Origin: Aplectana chamaeleonis
Lineage: Eukaryota > Nematoda > Chromadorea > Rhabditida > Cosmocercidae
Assembly (NCBI GenBank): GCA_029168955.1
Contig: JAPDOI010000143.1
Location: 992,001 to 1,056,000, forward strand
DNA: 64,000 bases
Reading direction: 5' to 3'
How positions within the stretch are numbered: position 1 is the first letter of the stretch; every line of letters begins with the position of its first letter. Under the pieces are notes generated by a model. The model was not told the DNA's origin and searched no databases. It saw only the letters and a program-made list of their open reading frames with translations. This document shows, piece by piece, positions 10,890-21,493 of the stretch. The translations under genes were made by a program, and so were the position numbers.

Positions 10890-12007
10890 AAAAACAAATG
10901 CATCTTACTATAAACCACCCGACGTTGACTCATCTGTAAAAATTTACCGATAAAAATCAACACAGTTACTGATAGCTCTTCGCTCAATGTTGTGCCCTTC
11001 TTGAGTTGGTATTGCGCTTCAAGCTATACAACTATAATTTGTCAAAAGTGTCCGGAAAGCCGCATGTTGTGACTAGGGTTTCAAGAGTGCAAGTGTACCT
11101 GATCCCATTGCGAGTGCGCGGGACGCCGTGGAAGAAGTTTGGCGTCTCAGCAGGAGCGCGCAAGAGGGGGACGCCTTTCAATGTTTTTGGTAACAAGTTC
11201 AAAAAGTTATACTCGTTTGATAATACCGATTGGTGCCGATTTTATGGCTCACAGAAGGCGGAAGCTGCAAGAAGTGTAGTTTCTCCAAAACGGAACTCGC
11301 TAAGCGAAAATCCAGTCAGATAGGGAACCTTTGGGAAAAATACATGAAGTTTGCAGAAGTTTAGAAAACGTGCCTTGAAATCATTTTGAAAAACGATTTG
11401 GCGCAGGAAGAGGTGAAGTTTTGAAAATAATCGGAATTGTAATGAAATGACTCGAATACGATTCGGCGGTCAAGCAGAAGTGGCTAATACGGCAATCAGC
11501 AGTGGCGGAGCTAGAAAACCGCAGCGCCCCAATGCATACTCAGACAAACCATCGCTCGGAGTGGGACCGGCTCCTCCCGATTATGACGTCATCGCACGGA
11601 CAGCGGCCGGATACTGGCACCGCGGTTCCTGTCCAATAGGAATATCAGCGTCGGCCGCTTTTCGGTCGCTCTCGGGGCCACAGCGGTGCAATCGCCAGAG
11701 ATAGAGAGACGCGGGATTGCTTGTTCTTTGAGTGATAACATGCGGGCCACGTTATCACTCGAATAACAACCAGTCCTGCGGGTATAAAAGGCGGCTCGTC
11801 TCGAGTAGACGGGTAGTAGGCCTTTCGAGGCCACTCTTGAGAGGTGACCTCGGGTCACTTCCAGGACGAAATTTTTTGTCTGCCGTGGGGATCCCCCATG
11901 GTGGGAAAGGCTTTCTCACTGCAGATCATGCTGGGATGATATCCTTGTTGCAGTCTGTGGCAGGATTAACCTGCTGGCCCACAGGCTGTAACAAGTACCT
12001 TATCCTC
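10890..12007. other. No gene; repeat fragments
   Basis: At 11476-11530 the words TACGGCAATCAGCAGTGGCG and GAGCTAGAAAACCGCAGCGC recur at 13270-13315. The region 11640-11860 is GC-rich with a TATAAAAGG box-like word at 11783. The frames at 11006-11323 and 11732-12208 show no recognisable protein and are probably chance. Confidence 0.35.
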
Positions 12008-12478
12008 TTAAAGGCGGTGTTCACGAAGAAAAAGTTGCACGTTTTTTGGCTAAAACGCAAACTTTGGGTCTTTCTAAGAAAATTAAGAACGGAAGTGCGT
12101 CGAGAAACGGCCGGTAAGTGGGTAAAAATCTCGTGGGCCAGTCATTCCAATGGGCCACTCTGCCCACGTCTTATAACAGTTTCCCTGAATTCGTTATTAG
12201 TTGAGTGATGGTTTCCGATCAAATGCCCCGTTCTTCCCTTGATTTCCAACGTCTCTCTTAATTCAGGTCAGCTCGCACACATCGGCTGCAAAAAACGGAA
12301 GTTACAAGCCTCGGACAACTCGCCAACCATTTTCCCTAGCTCAATTTTTGAGAAGCCTTAACTCCGTTTCCAGGGGGTCTTGTACAACTCCAGGGACATG
12401 ATTGAAATCAGCATCGGACCATTTTCAAAATAGGCGAAAAAAGAGAAAAACGACTTTTATCGTGAACACTGCCTTGAA
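12008..12478. mobile_element. TTAA-family MITE, full copy
   Basis: The ends are TTAAAGGCGGTGTTCACG and CGTGAACACTGCCTTGAA. The inside carries the family core: CGGCTGCAAAAAACGGAAGT, GACAACTCGCCAACCA, TAACTCCGTTTCCAGGGGGT, GAAATCAGCATCGGACC. TTAA (or TTGA) at both edges points to a piggyBac-like TTAA target preference. Confidence 0.75.
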
Positions 12479-12767
12479 GAGGCTTGAACCTCTCCAGAAG
12501 AGGCGGAAATGAAGACAAAATAGCAGTTAGGAAAATTTCGAGAATCGCCCAGACAGGGACCCCACTGCCAGTTGGGACCGAAGATCGCTCCGAGCGGGAC
12601 TGCTGTCGCCCGGAGAGCGGCTGCTGTCGCCCGAGTAGATACAGGCTGTAAAACGGCGAAATTCACTTGGTTCTTACGCGTGCTGGTGCGGAGCGGAGGT
12701 TAGAGACAGAGAGAGAGCGGAGGGCAGACGGAGGCTGAGGCATCGCCCCTCGAATGATGTAGAGTGC

Positions 12768-12905
12768 GCACAATAATTCTAGTCTGATGAATGGACGAGG
12801 CTGCGGCGGTAGATCATGCCGCGCGAATCGAAACTGCATTCTCCATTGAGGCCGCCAACCCCGCACGGCCAGCCGCCTGGTCCGTGCGTCAGACTAGATT
12901 GAAAA
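12768..12905 (-). mobile_element. TTTAGTCTGA-ended MITE (family B), copy 1
   Basis: Ends TTCTAGTCTGATGAATGGAC and CGTGCGTCAGACTAGATTG surround GCGGCGGTAGATC and GGCCAGCCGCCTGGTC. It is the reverse orientation of the copies at 14666-14791 and 16716-16853. The flank GAAAACGGAAACCAT is also shared with copy 2. Confidence 0.7.
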
Positions 12906-13029
12906 CGGAAACCATAAATTACGACGTTTTATAGAGGGTAGCTAATTTTCGCTCGGAGCGGAGTGAGAGTTTCGCTCGAGTCGCTCTCCGGTCTCGCTCC
13001 GGGCGATGATTTGTCTGAGTAGCCTTCGA

Positions 13030-13500
13030 TGAGTCCCTGGTCCTTCACTACTTATCGATAGTTGGTCTATGCTTGACCTCCATATCTTATTCGAGTCATT
13101 CCACCACACATCCAATTTTCTTCACAACTTCGGCTTGTCCTGCAAGATGTGATTTTCCAGACAACTAACGACAAGTTGGGACGGAAGAAGCATTGGATTT
13201 TATTAGGTTCTCCGTTGGGCTCATCCGAGCAAAATCAAGCGCGCTCTGGGAAAGTTGAAGTCCGAAGCTCCGTAACGGCAATCAGCAATGGTGGAGCTAG
13301 AAAACCGCAGCGCTCTTGGAGAGCGCTCTTCGTTTGTATTAGATGAGTTTTTCGGAGAAGCTTGTAAAATGCGGTCCCTCGTCTGTTACTGCTTATCGAT
13401 AGTTGGTCTATGCTTTACCCCCAAATGGTATTTTAGTTATTTCTCTACATTTCACATTTTCTCATAACTTCGGCTTCCCCTGCGCCAAATCATTTTTTTC
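13030..13500. repeat. Direct duplication of about 140 bp units, 340 bp apart
   Basis: Unit 1 (about 13030-13170) and unit 2 (about 13372-13500) share CTTATCGATAGTTGGTCTAT, then CACA-CTTCGGCTT-CCTGC in the same order. Between them lies GCAATGGTGGAGCTAGAAAA, also found at 11485. No coding sequence. The stretch 13500-14660 holds no gene that I can support; frames at 13765-14186 are unsupported. Confidence 0.55.
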
Positions 13501-14665
13501 AAATACTTCAAGATGTTTTTCTGATTTTTATAACTTCTAATTTCTCGGAAATATGACATCGCCAAATCATTACTTCTGTCGAGAAGCTTAAATTTTGTAA
13601 ATTGCGATTTGAGTACCATGGGCCTGTCTCTCAGAGCTGAAATTTTCAATCAGAAGGATGCTGCAAAATCAAGCTCTAGCTTTCTGAGCTACGACGCTCA
13701 TTAGGAACCTAATGAGCTCCCGCCGCTGGAAGGCGCTGCAGCATGGCTTGGAGGGGAATCAATCATGCGGCGCCGCATGATCGATACTCCTCCGAGCCAT
13801 GCTGCTGCGCCTTCAGGCGGTGGAACTCTGATCGATCCCTTAAACCCGTTCAGACTGAACGCGGCGGAATGCCGGACGGTTTTTTATAAAGTTGTGGGAG
13901 GTACTTGTCGCAACGTAAGACTTTATCAGCGTATGCAAACCATGAGACGAAAAGTTTCAGGGTTGAGCGTCTAACGAAGGGTAGCACGCCACAGACATTG
14001 CCGCGCAGGACTGGCGCTCTTGAATGGAGAAGCATCGACAATCATCTAACTAGACGTGTACAATCTGAAGGTGACACAGCCACTGCGTCCCCGCTTCCGC
14101 ATGCTCTGGCGAACGATTTGGAGTGGGACGTAAGGGTATGGGTGGTGCGAAGTCGCTCAGACAAATTAGTCGTGCGAAGACAGTGACGCGGGTGCGGGCG
14201 ACGTCTGACGAGCCAAGAGGATACGCAGAGAAATTGGTGTGTTAGCTTTTATACTGCCAGAACATACTAGCATAGTCACTCAGTCCTCGCGAAGGACATC
14301 AGTGTAGCCTGAGCTGGTCAGTTTTCGTGGTATGGGAAGGACTGAACGTTGTTTCAGAAGTTGAATATTGTGAAGGTTAGACCGAAAGAGAAAGTATTTT
14401 TAGTCGAAAAGAGACGAAAACTAAAAACGATTTCTCATGAGACTCTCTCCCATCTCTGCCGAATCTCTGATTAACGCAACTTCTCTAGAGAGGCGAACCT
14501 GGAGGAATGGGGCGATACGGTATTCGAGGAGCTCGAAGAAATCGACCTCCGCCGATGGGCTGCTGGCCCTACCCTCTTTTTCGCCATCATGTCAACTTTA
14601 CGGATAGATCACTGTTCATCATTTCATAATTAAGACTTAATAATCTGTATATAGTTTCCGTTTTC

Positions 14666-14791
14666 AATTTAGTCTGACGCATGGACCAGGCGGCTGGCCG
14701 TGCCGGGTTGACAGCCTTACTAGAGAATGGGGTTTCGATTCGCGTGGGGTGTTCTACCGTCGCAGCCTCGTCCATTCATCAGACTAAAATT
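14666..14791 (+). mobile_element. TTTAGTCTGA-ended MITE (family B), copy 2
   Basis: It starts ATTTAGTCTGACGCATGGAC and ends CATTCATCAGACTAAAATTA. It shares CAGGCGGCTGGCCGTGC and CTACCGTCGCAGCC with the other copies. Confidence 0.75.
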
Positions 14792-15009
14792 ATTATGCTA
14801 ACTCTATCTCTTCCAACAGTTATTATATAGGGTGACGGAGTCCAACCGCCCGCTGAGATGTAGAATCTGCACCATCTTTGCAGTTGGACAAGCGCGTCCG
14901 GTCGTCTTCTGCTGATGAAGTCAGGTTGTTGGAATTCTTCCTGACGCCGTTCTCCGAATATGACTGGTGAGCGAATTTATATTATTTATTCCTTGTGTAG
15001 TCATATGTA

Positions 15010-15260
15010 TCAAGAATGAATCCTAATAGTTACATGTGTTCTGATCCCTGTTTCGTTCATGTATCCTCCCTCTGTTTCGGAGCCGAAATCAGCTTGTTCC
15101 TCTGTGTGTTTGTGCGGAGCAAGGGTAGAGACAGCGAGAATGTGTGGAAGAAAAAGGGGAAGCAGCATACGCGCGTACCCGCTCGCAATAAACGGCAATA
15201 GAATCCACTCCGGAACTGAAGATCGCAATATCGAACCGTGCAACCAGTACGTATTTTTCA
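15010..15260 (+). repeat. Dispersed repeat family R-A, copy 2
   Basis: Core TTGTGCGGAGCAAGGGTAGA, then GACAGCGAGAATGTGTGG and CATACGCGCGTACCCGC, then CCACTCCGGAA. Same layout as 3990-4260. Confidence 0.6.
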
Positions 15261-15467
15261 CTTGTTATACTGGGCCTAGAGGTATCGAATCAGGGAATGG
15301 CAATACACATCACATATTAGGACCTATCTCGCGCGTGCAAACTATGATTTGTGCTCCACAGAGGTGTACAAATATGCCGTTATATCTTTTTTATGGTCAT
15401 ACTGAGGTAATTTTTAAGCAATGGTGGTTTTATGTGTTTATTTTCTAAGGTTGATAGATGAATGAGT

Positions 15468-17560
15468 TCAGCACTTTCCGCATGTATTCCTACAGCTCAT
15501 TCCATCAGGAATGAAACGACATCTGTCTGCTGCTTTTGCCTCGTCACAAATCTCCTTGCCCAGAAAATCCTTGCATTCCTGAAAAAAGTTCCCCTTAGTT
15601 TCTTAGAGAAATGGAATTGTACAAGAATGCACCAATGGATTGCTGCCATCACAAACTCCGCAGGTGTTCATGCAAGTTGTCTTTGTCATCTCTTCAGTGC
15701 ATTTTCCTTCCGCTTTCCACTGCTGGCACTCACTGGTAAGTCTGAAGTCCATACATTTCTGAAAGAGTGAAATCACTGCAACTCAATTCTTCTACATATT
15801 GCCAACCACCATTTCTCGATCAATTCAGAAGGTGTTGCTTTAAGTCTTTCACACTCCTGTTAGTCTATAATTGATGCAGTAGCGTCCATATACGAGCATC
15901 AACTGACAATGAGGTATGGATGATTGTTCACAAGTTGGCCGCGCAAAAAGTAGGTCGTTGTTAGTAGTAATCGACGTACAGAACCCATGCATCGGCAAAA
16001 TTTCCCTGCCGTATCCTCACGATACAATCTTCTAGTAGTACAGACCAATGATACGAACACCAACTTAGATACTGTCAGCTCGGAACAGATCGACGTATCG
16101 ATTTACCCTGCGTCCATTTGAAGGCAGTGTTCAGGATGAGTTTCACACTCCAGTTCGACACAAAAATGGGAGCGTTTGGTCGTGAGGTAACTAATAGTGA
16201 AGGAACAGCAAAGAAAAACGTTCAGAATAAGTCTAAATAACAGTTCTTAACGTTCAGGGTGTGGACGAGAATTATTGGCCCTGCTGATTTCCGCAAGCGC
16301 GCGCTAATCGCGAACTGTGCGCGAATCGACTAGGCTAGACGCGGCAGATTTGCTTGACGATTTGCCATCGAAACGTGTGCGGCGCCACAAGCTCGTCCGA
16401 ATGGGGGGGGGCGGACCGGGATAGATAGGCGCACTGGAACAACTTTCAAGGCCGTTTCTATCGATTTCTGACCCGTTTCGCTGCTTTCTTCAACCCTATT
16501 CTCTCCAGCATCTGCCAACTCAGTGCTTCACACTGAAACCTCGAGAACGAGGTTCATCGTGGACACTGCCTTTGAACGACGCACTGTCTCTATCTTCGGC
16601 GCTAAACACTGACCCAAAAAGGATTCTGCATCGATCATACATGCTATCCCTGCTGAGACATCCGACAAGTTCGCATGTGATAGACTGGTATGCATGACGT
16701 AGGTATGGTGTCCGTACTCAATTTAGTCCGACGCATGAACCAGGCGGCTGGACGTGCGGTGTTGGCGGCATCACATGCCCACGGGATTTTAAATCGCGCG
16801 GGGGTGATCTACCGTCGCAGCCCCGCCCATTCATCGGACCAAAATTATTACGTGAACTCTACACTCCACTTTTACATAAAAAGCATGTCTCTATAAAACC
16901 AGGGGAGCTTTAGCGAAAATCTCATATCTAGCACCCAAAAGCAATACAAGAGCCTTTTAATTTACTTGTAGAGCAGTATCTATCTTCACCTCTCTTAGCC
17001 TCGACATCTTGCCGATAACCAGACGTTCTGTCCTGTTGGAACTCAAACACCTTGCAGGGAAGAAGCTATTGCGTTTCTACTACTCGTCGTTGAAATAATC
17101 GTTCCTATAACTTCTCACTTCACGGTAGTGATATGTAGGATTCCTAGAGAAATGTTCAATCATGTTTGCCTTTTTCGACGCACTCAATAAATATATGAAT
17201 GAATGAATAAACTTTTTAGTGCAAATGAACGAGTTATGATCTGTCTTCTCCACTGCGTTCACCCGCGGAATTACTTTCTTTCTTACTCAATACCGTCTTA
17301 AGTTTTTCAACCCCTTTGCACAGCATTTTTAAATTATGGTTTCAGAGCTCATTGGTAGCGTATTTTCTGTCGTGATCTTAACACCAGTAGTTGGAGTTGT
17401 GACCATAGCGCCCAGCGTAGTCGGCATCTCGTGATCCTTGCTTGGAGCAAGGTCATACACAAAAACATTCCAAAAACTGAGCACTCAAAGAAAAAAAAAT
17501 CTTACCTCTGCAGACTAGACATTGAAGAGTACAAGTCCAAGCAACATTTGGAAGAACATG
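15468..17560 (-). CDS. Secreted-type protein with two ShKT domains, 5' exon frameshifted
   Basis: Two exons each encode one ShKT (SXC) domain, a six-cysteine module common in nematode secreted proteins. Exon 15633-15758 begins KCMDFRLTSECQQWK and ends CMNTCGVC. Exon 15468-15578 begins ECKDFLGKEICDE and ends CRNTCGKC followed by TGA. Both have TTTCAG acceptors and phase-0 junctions. An upstream exon (17383-17476) encodes a Thr/Pro-rich linker (MPTTLGAMVTTPTTG) that joins in phase 0. Further upstream, after ATATTCCAG, an ATG (about 17558) starts a hydrophobic MFFQMLLGLVLFNV, a good signal peptide, but that frame meets TAG before the GTAAGA donor at 17505. The phase is off by one base from the linker exon. 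This could be a real inactivating change, a sequence error or a wrong exon choice. The 1.6-kb intron before the first ShKT exon contains two MITEs. The role is unknown; in nematodes such domains occur alone or attached to secreted enzymes. Confidence 0.6.
16118..16576. mobile_element. TTAA-family MITE inside the ShKT gene intron
   Basis: Ends TTGAAGGCAGTGTTCAGGAT and ATCGTGGACACTGCCTTTGAA. The interior is more diverged than the copies at 38 kb and 55 kb. Confidence 0.6.
16716..16853 (+). mobile_element. TTTAGTCTGA-ended MITE (family B), copy 3
   Basis: Ends AATTTAGTCCGACGCATGAA and CATTCATCGGACCAAAATT, same internal words (CAGGCGGCTGGACGTGC, CTACCGTCGCAGCC). It lies in the ShKT gene intron. 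Both ends carry the compensating change TCTGA to TCCGA, so the TIR is still paired. Confidence 0.7.
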
Positions 17561-18138
17561 ATTATCTGGAATATAATGGGAAAGTACACTGACTATTCCG
17601 GGCCTCCTAACATGAATTGGCAGAGACGTATTCTTCGTGTCGCAATGAGACAATCTTAACTCATAGCTCCTCTGGGAGAAGAGAGAGGCGACGGCACCGC
17701 TAGAGGATGAACAAGACGAATTGAGCAGCACATGCGCAACCGAAGAATCATGGAGCATTCTTGCGTTCTGATCTGCGAAGATATAAACCGCGGATGTACT
17801 CGAAGTAGGCAACATGAGCTATCTTTTGAACAGATATGTAAAAGATTCCGAAAATCGTGGGGAAGGCGAAACTGTTGCCGATTAAGCTATCATAGTGCCG
17901 ATATCGTAGTAAAGAAGCTTCAGCGGGATTAGTATACCCATCCTCACGCGTTCGCAGATTATTGGAATTTCGGGATTGGTACATTTTCAGAACTACTGCA
18001 AAATTTAAAGGTTCGAATTTACGCCTGGGAACTTGTAGGTAATCTTGTTTCGTTTGGTTTGACTACACGTTGTGACCGTCTTGAAAGTTGTTCATGAACC
18101 TCACCTCATTTTACCAACTACGTGACGCTCTGGAAACC
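17561..18138. other. No supported gene
   Basis: Overlapping frames on both strands (17732-17984) have no recognisable domain. They could hold a 5' exon of the ShKT gene but splice support is weak. Confidence 0.3.
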
Positions 18139-18630
18139 TTAAAGGCAGTGTTCACGATAATCTTCAATTCTGAGATTATTCGCTATATTGATTAAGTGGC
18201 TCCGAGGTAGATCAAAAATGAAGTAGGAAATGAGAAAAACGCACCAGAAGTACACGGAATCCTTAAGTATCTTCCCGCCTCATAAGTATCACAGGAAGTG
18301 TTTGCTGTGACAACAAAATCTTTTGTGGACCCATCCATTGCAATTCTCTACTCTCTGTTGTCCCGTTCTTTCCTTAGGGCCCTAACTGATCCTGCTTTGC
18401 ATGAAATATTCTTCTAATTTTGATTGACCCAATTTTCCACCGGTGAAAACCGCCGTGAACAGGTTCATCGTACCGGACAACTAGTCCATGTTATAGAATA
18501 ATGTCACTGAAATACGACGCTTTAATGCGTTTCCAGCCGTTTCTTCGCAATTTTGGTAAGACTTGGAGGCCAACACATTGTTTTATGTGGAAAACTCGGG
18601 GACAAAAATCATTGTGAACACTGTCTTTAA
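18139..18630. mobile_element. TTAA-family MITE
   Basis: Ends TTAAAGGCAGTGTTCACGAT and ATTGTGAACACTGTCTTTAA, 492 bp. No ORF. The target TTAA is preserved at both edges. Confidence 0.75.
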
Positions 18631-18667
18631 GCTAGAAAAAAAAACATGTTCGCAGCAGGGAGGGTGA

Positions 18668-18774
18668 CAAGGCACCTAGCATTTGCCGAAGTCAGATCTT
18701 GCGATGACTGGTAATACCCTAGTGTTGTCTGACTTCAGCATTTATGGTGAGTGCAGAGTTGAGGTGCCTTGTGA
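18668..18774. repeat. Hairpin-forming inverted repeat
   Basis: ACAAGGCACCTAGCATTTGC with GAAGTCAGATC is matched in reverse by GTCTGACTTCAGCATTTATG and GAGGTGCCTTGT. Arms are about 35 bp and imperfect. The stretch 18775-19140 has a short frame (MYRTMKRTSAQTCKLLNVCG) that I cannot assign. Confidence 0.5.
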
Positions 18775-19144
18775 GATATGAAGTGTAGGAGCTACGCGAA
18801 GAAGGCAACCGCCAGCTCCATGATTACGCCTCTACTCGGCTTCGTCCTTTTATCCGGAACGAAACCGGGAATCGATTTTTCCATACTATGTACAGAACGA
18901 TGAAGAGAACTTCTGCTCAAACATGCAAACTTTTGAATGTCTGTGGCGTCTGTTTGGGAACAGGTCTCGAGGACCGAGTGAGTAGTATGAAGATATGTCG
19001 CAGATTTTTTGATATAGTTATACAACTAGCTCAAACCGACAACCACGTCTTCTCATTTTCAGAGCTATCCCTTGACTGTAAAAACTGTTAAGCTTATGAA
19101 AGATAGAAAGCTGAGTTGTCAATGAGAATGGTGGGAGAATTAGG

Positions 19145-19625
19145 AGAATTGATTTATTTATTTATTTATTTCATGGACGTGGACCATATGGTCACACTTG
19201 TTGTGATACATTAAGAAAGAGGAACCCAACGGAATCAAGCTCTGATAGCGATTTCAGAAACCACAACGTAAAAATGAAAAATTTTAACCACTTATGACAA
19301 AAAGAATTGGATACGTCTCGAAGTTAAGATTCCTGAACAACTCTTTGGTAACTGATGAAAGTCCTAAACGCACCTGGTGTCATAGCTAGAACATCTCCCT
19401 TAAGTAGGGATCTAAATTTGTGGAACACTCTGTTGCAGAAAAAATTTCTCCTGACTTGGCTTCTAGCTACAGAGTCTCGAATACCAAAACCGCCACTCCT
19501 GGTTCTATTAGAAGTAAATGTCAGAACGTTAGAAAAGTCAACAGAGAAAAGAAAGCAGTATCTGTTTTGTGAAAACCCCAGGTATGTTGCTCTGATTACC
19601 ATCAATAGAAAACTTACAAACACTA
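19145..19625 (-). mobile_element. LINE 3' end with AAAT microsatellite tail
   Basis: On the minus strand a frame contains NRTRSGGFGIRDSVARSQVR and RNFFCNRVFHKFRSLL. This matches the C-terminal block of nematode CR1-like LINEs (N-x-R-x-R-G, RSQ-x-R-x-x-FF-x-x-R-x-x-x-x-W-N-x-L). It is followed by a stop and then ATATGGTCCACGTCCATGAA ending in (AAAT)n at 19150-19170, a typical LINE tail. The RT core is absent, so it is 5' truncated. Further plus-strand frames to 19798 are shadows. Confidence 0.6.
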
Positions 19626-20029
19626 AGTGTATGCTGCTCCCTCTCCTTCAGAAGGGACGGTGTCTCTACCACACTTGCGTGATACGATCAAAGTCGAATT
19701 GGGAGAATATGAGCTTTTTGCGTGATCCGCCTTATCTTACTTATTATCCTTATTATCAGTGCACGCTGACGAAGGCAACTATTTCGCAGTCAGACTGAAC
19801 GCGATTGCGTAGATGTAGTACGTCTTGTTGCGCGTACGCTGCCATCAAGAGGGCGACGTCAGTGAAGTCGCTCAACTTCTTCTGAAAAACACACGGAGGG
19901 TTGAGGGGGCTCAAATCGGGTCACCAAAAAGGGCGGCGTGTATCTGCTTTTCCACAGTCACCGCTCCTCAACACGATCGCTTTCGAATCGATTGATCAAA
20001 TACTATATTTTAGGCTCCTTTTTAGTGCT

Positions 20030-20895
20030 TCGAATTAGGTGAGTTCACCAGTAAGACCGTATGAGTCCACTGGTGTCGTTATCTCAGAAACTTTGTCGTT
20101 AGTTCCGCTATGTCAACCGATGCGTGTTAGATAGCCCAATTCCGAACCTATTCAAGAAAAAAACTTGTTAGCCCTTCATTTTTGATAGTTTTTTTCCGAG
20201 TTTTGTTTTTGTCAGTTTTCGATGCTGAGAGCTCCACTTCTTTGACTAATGGCGTCAAGTTGATAGAATTTTCGCGCGTATACTGCACTCGAGTAATTTC
20301 GAGGAATTATGAAAAACTCTGCTCGGTTCGTATCGTTATAAAGCTGTTTTCGATTCACTGTATTGGGAGCTGAACGGTTGTTCTTCCATTTTTTACCAAC
20401 GTGTTTTCTTAGAAGCAAACGCTCGACTTTCTAGACAAAGCTATGATCGCAGCGTCCCGGCTTTTCTTCACTCAGAGATTGACAATAGATAAAGCGTTTT
20501 AGAGTCCTTCTTTGTGCTCAGAATCTGCTTTCTACCCTACGTCACATACATATTCAAACAATCCGCATGTTAGAGCAATAGCTCTCGTCTCATGCTGCTT
20601 CCCTACACCTGGACAAACAGACTTCCGACATCTTCCAAGATAAAAAACTGTGCCGAGTAATAGCATCACAACGAATTAATCGGTTGAGGTGGTGGCCCTT
20701 TACACACAAAGAGTTACGTTTTCGCAATTCGACATTTCACGCTCATTTAAGTTTAAGTAGTCCCGAGAGGAGAGACAAAATCTTTCTCGGTGTGCGAAGC
20801 TCCTATCCCTCAGCGGCCGTCGCACACCGTGGAACTCCAATTTACTCCATTTCTTGCAATCCAGCGCAGTTCTGAACTCTTCTTCCACAATCAAG
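20030..20895 (-). repeat. Degenerate inverted partner of 23790-24550
   Basis: Words run in reverse order and complement to the 23.8-24.5 kb segment: GAATTCTTCTTCCACAATC-type end at 20875-20895 versus TTGTGGAAGATGAGTTCAG at 23816, then CAGCGGCCGTCGCACACC versus GTTGTGGACGACCGTC, CATACATATTCAAACAATCC versus GGATTGTTTCAATATGTATG, and GATTGACAATAG versus CATTGTCAATCTC. Identity is low, so this is an old duplication or foldback arm. Confidence 0.5.
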
Positions 20896-21189
20896 ACACA
20901 ATAATTAGATTGTAATTTCTGGCATGCTGCCAGTCACCTGGACATCGTTTTGAAACGGAAATCAGGATTTTTTCATGTGGAATTCTGCTTTCCTCGCCTG
21001 TAGATGCCTACTAATACCCCCTCCCACAACTTTCACAACTACTCAATTCTAGGATCTCCTATTCCTACTTTACCTCCATTAATTTCAACATTTGACAATA
21101 TAGGGTGTCGAATGCCTCTGTTCTGTATTCAGAATATTTGAGTGTTAGCTTGTATCCTCTGCTTCCGAGTGTGATTTATTTCCGTTCAT

Positions 21190-21300
21190 TGCGTCTGTGC
21201 GCGTACGCTACGTCTCTTTCTCCCCACACTTTCTCGCTGCCTCTACCCTCGCTCCGCACAAGCGCGCGAGAGCAGAGTAAATCTGGCTCGGAACCAGAGG
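21190..21300 (-). repeat. Dispersed repeat family R-A, copy 3 (reverse)
   Basis: CGTACGCTACGTCTCTTTCT, then CCCCACACTTTCTCGCTGCC and TCTACCCTCGCTCCGCACA is the reverse complement of the R-A core at 4 kb and 15 kb. Confidence 0.6.
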
Positions 21301-21310
21301 GTACCTTGAA

Positions 21311-21493
21311 TTTAGCCGGCACGAGGTAGTACAATGGTTTATTGACAGACTAACTTTTCAGCGGTCTCGCCCTCTTAGAAGTCTGAAAAGGTCGAATCTG
21401 CGTGTGAAAAATACTCGATGGAACGTAGTTTCACCCTACTGAGAACGTTAGTCTGTAGATAAACCATCATACTGCCTCGTACCGCCGGCTAAA
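21311..21493. mobile_element. 183-bp MITE with about 45-bp inverted ends
   Basis: TTTAGCCGGCACGAGGTAGT, then GGTTTATTGACAGACTAAC on the left is mirrored by GTTAGTCTGTAGATAAACC and CTGCCTCGTACCGCCGGCTA on the right. No ORF. The interior CGGTCTCGCC..AAAATACTCG is unique. Confidence 0.7.

Noticed and set aside
11732..12208. 158-codon plus-strand frame
   Set aside because: Its second half lies inside a TTAA MITE; no protein-like conservation.
18888..19091. Cys-containing frame (TCKLLNVCGVC) as a third ShKT domain
   Set aside because: The cysteine spacing does not fit ShKT, and it is on the opposite strand to the ShKT gene.
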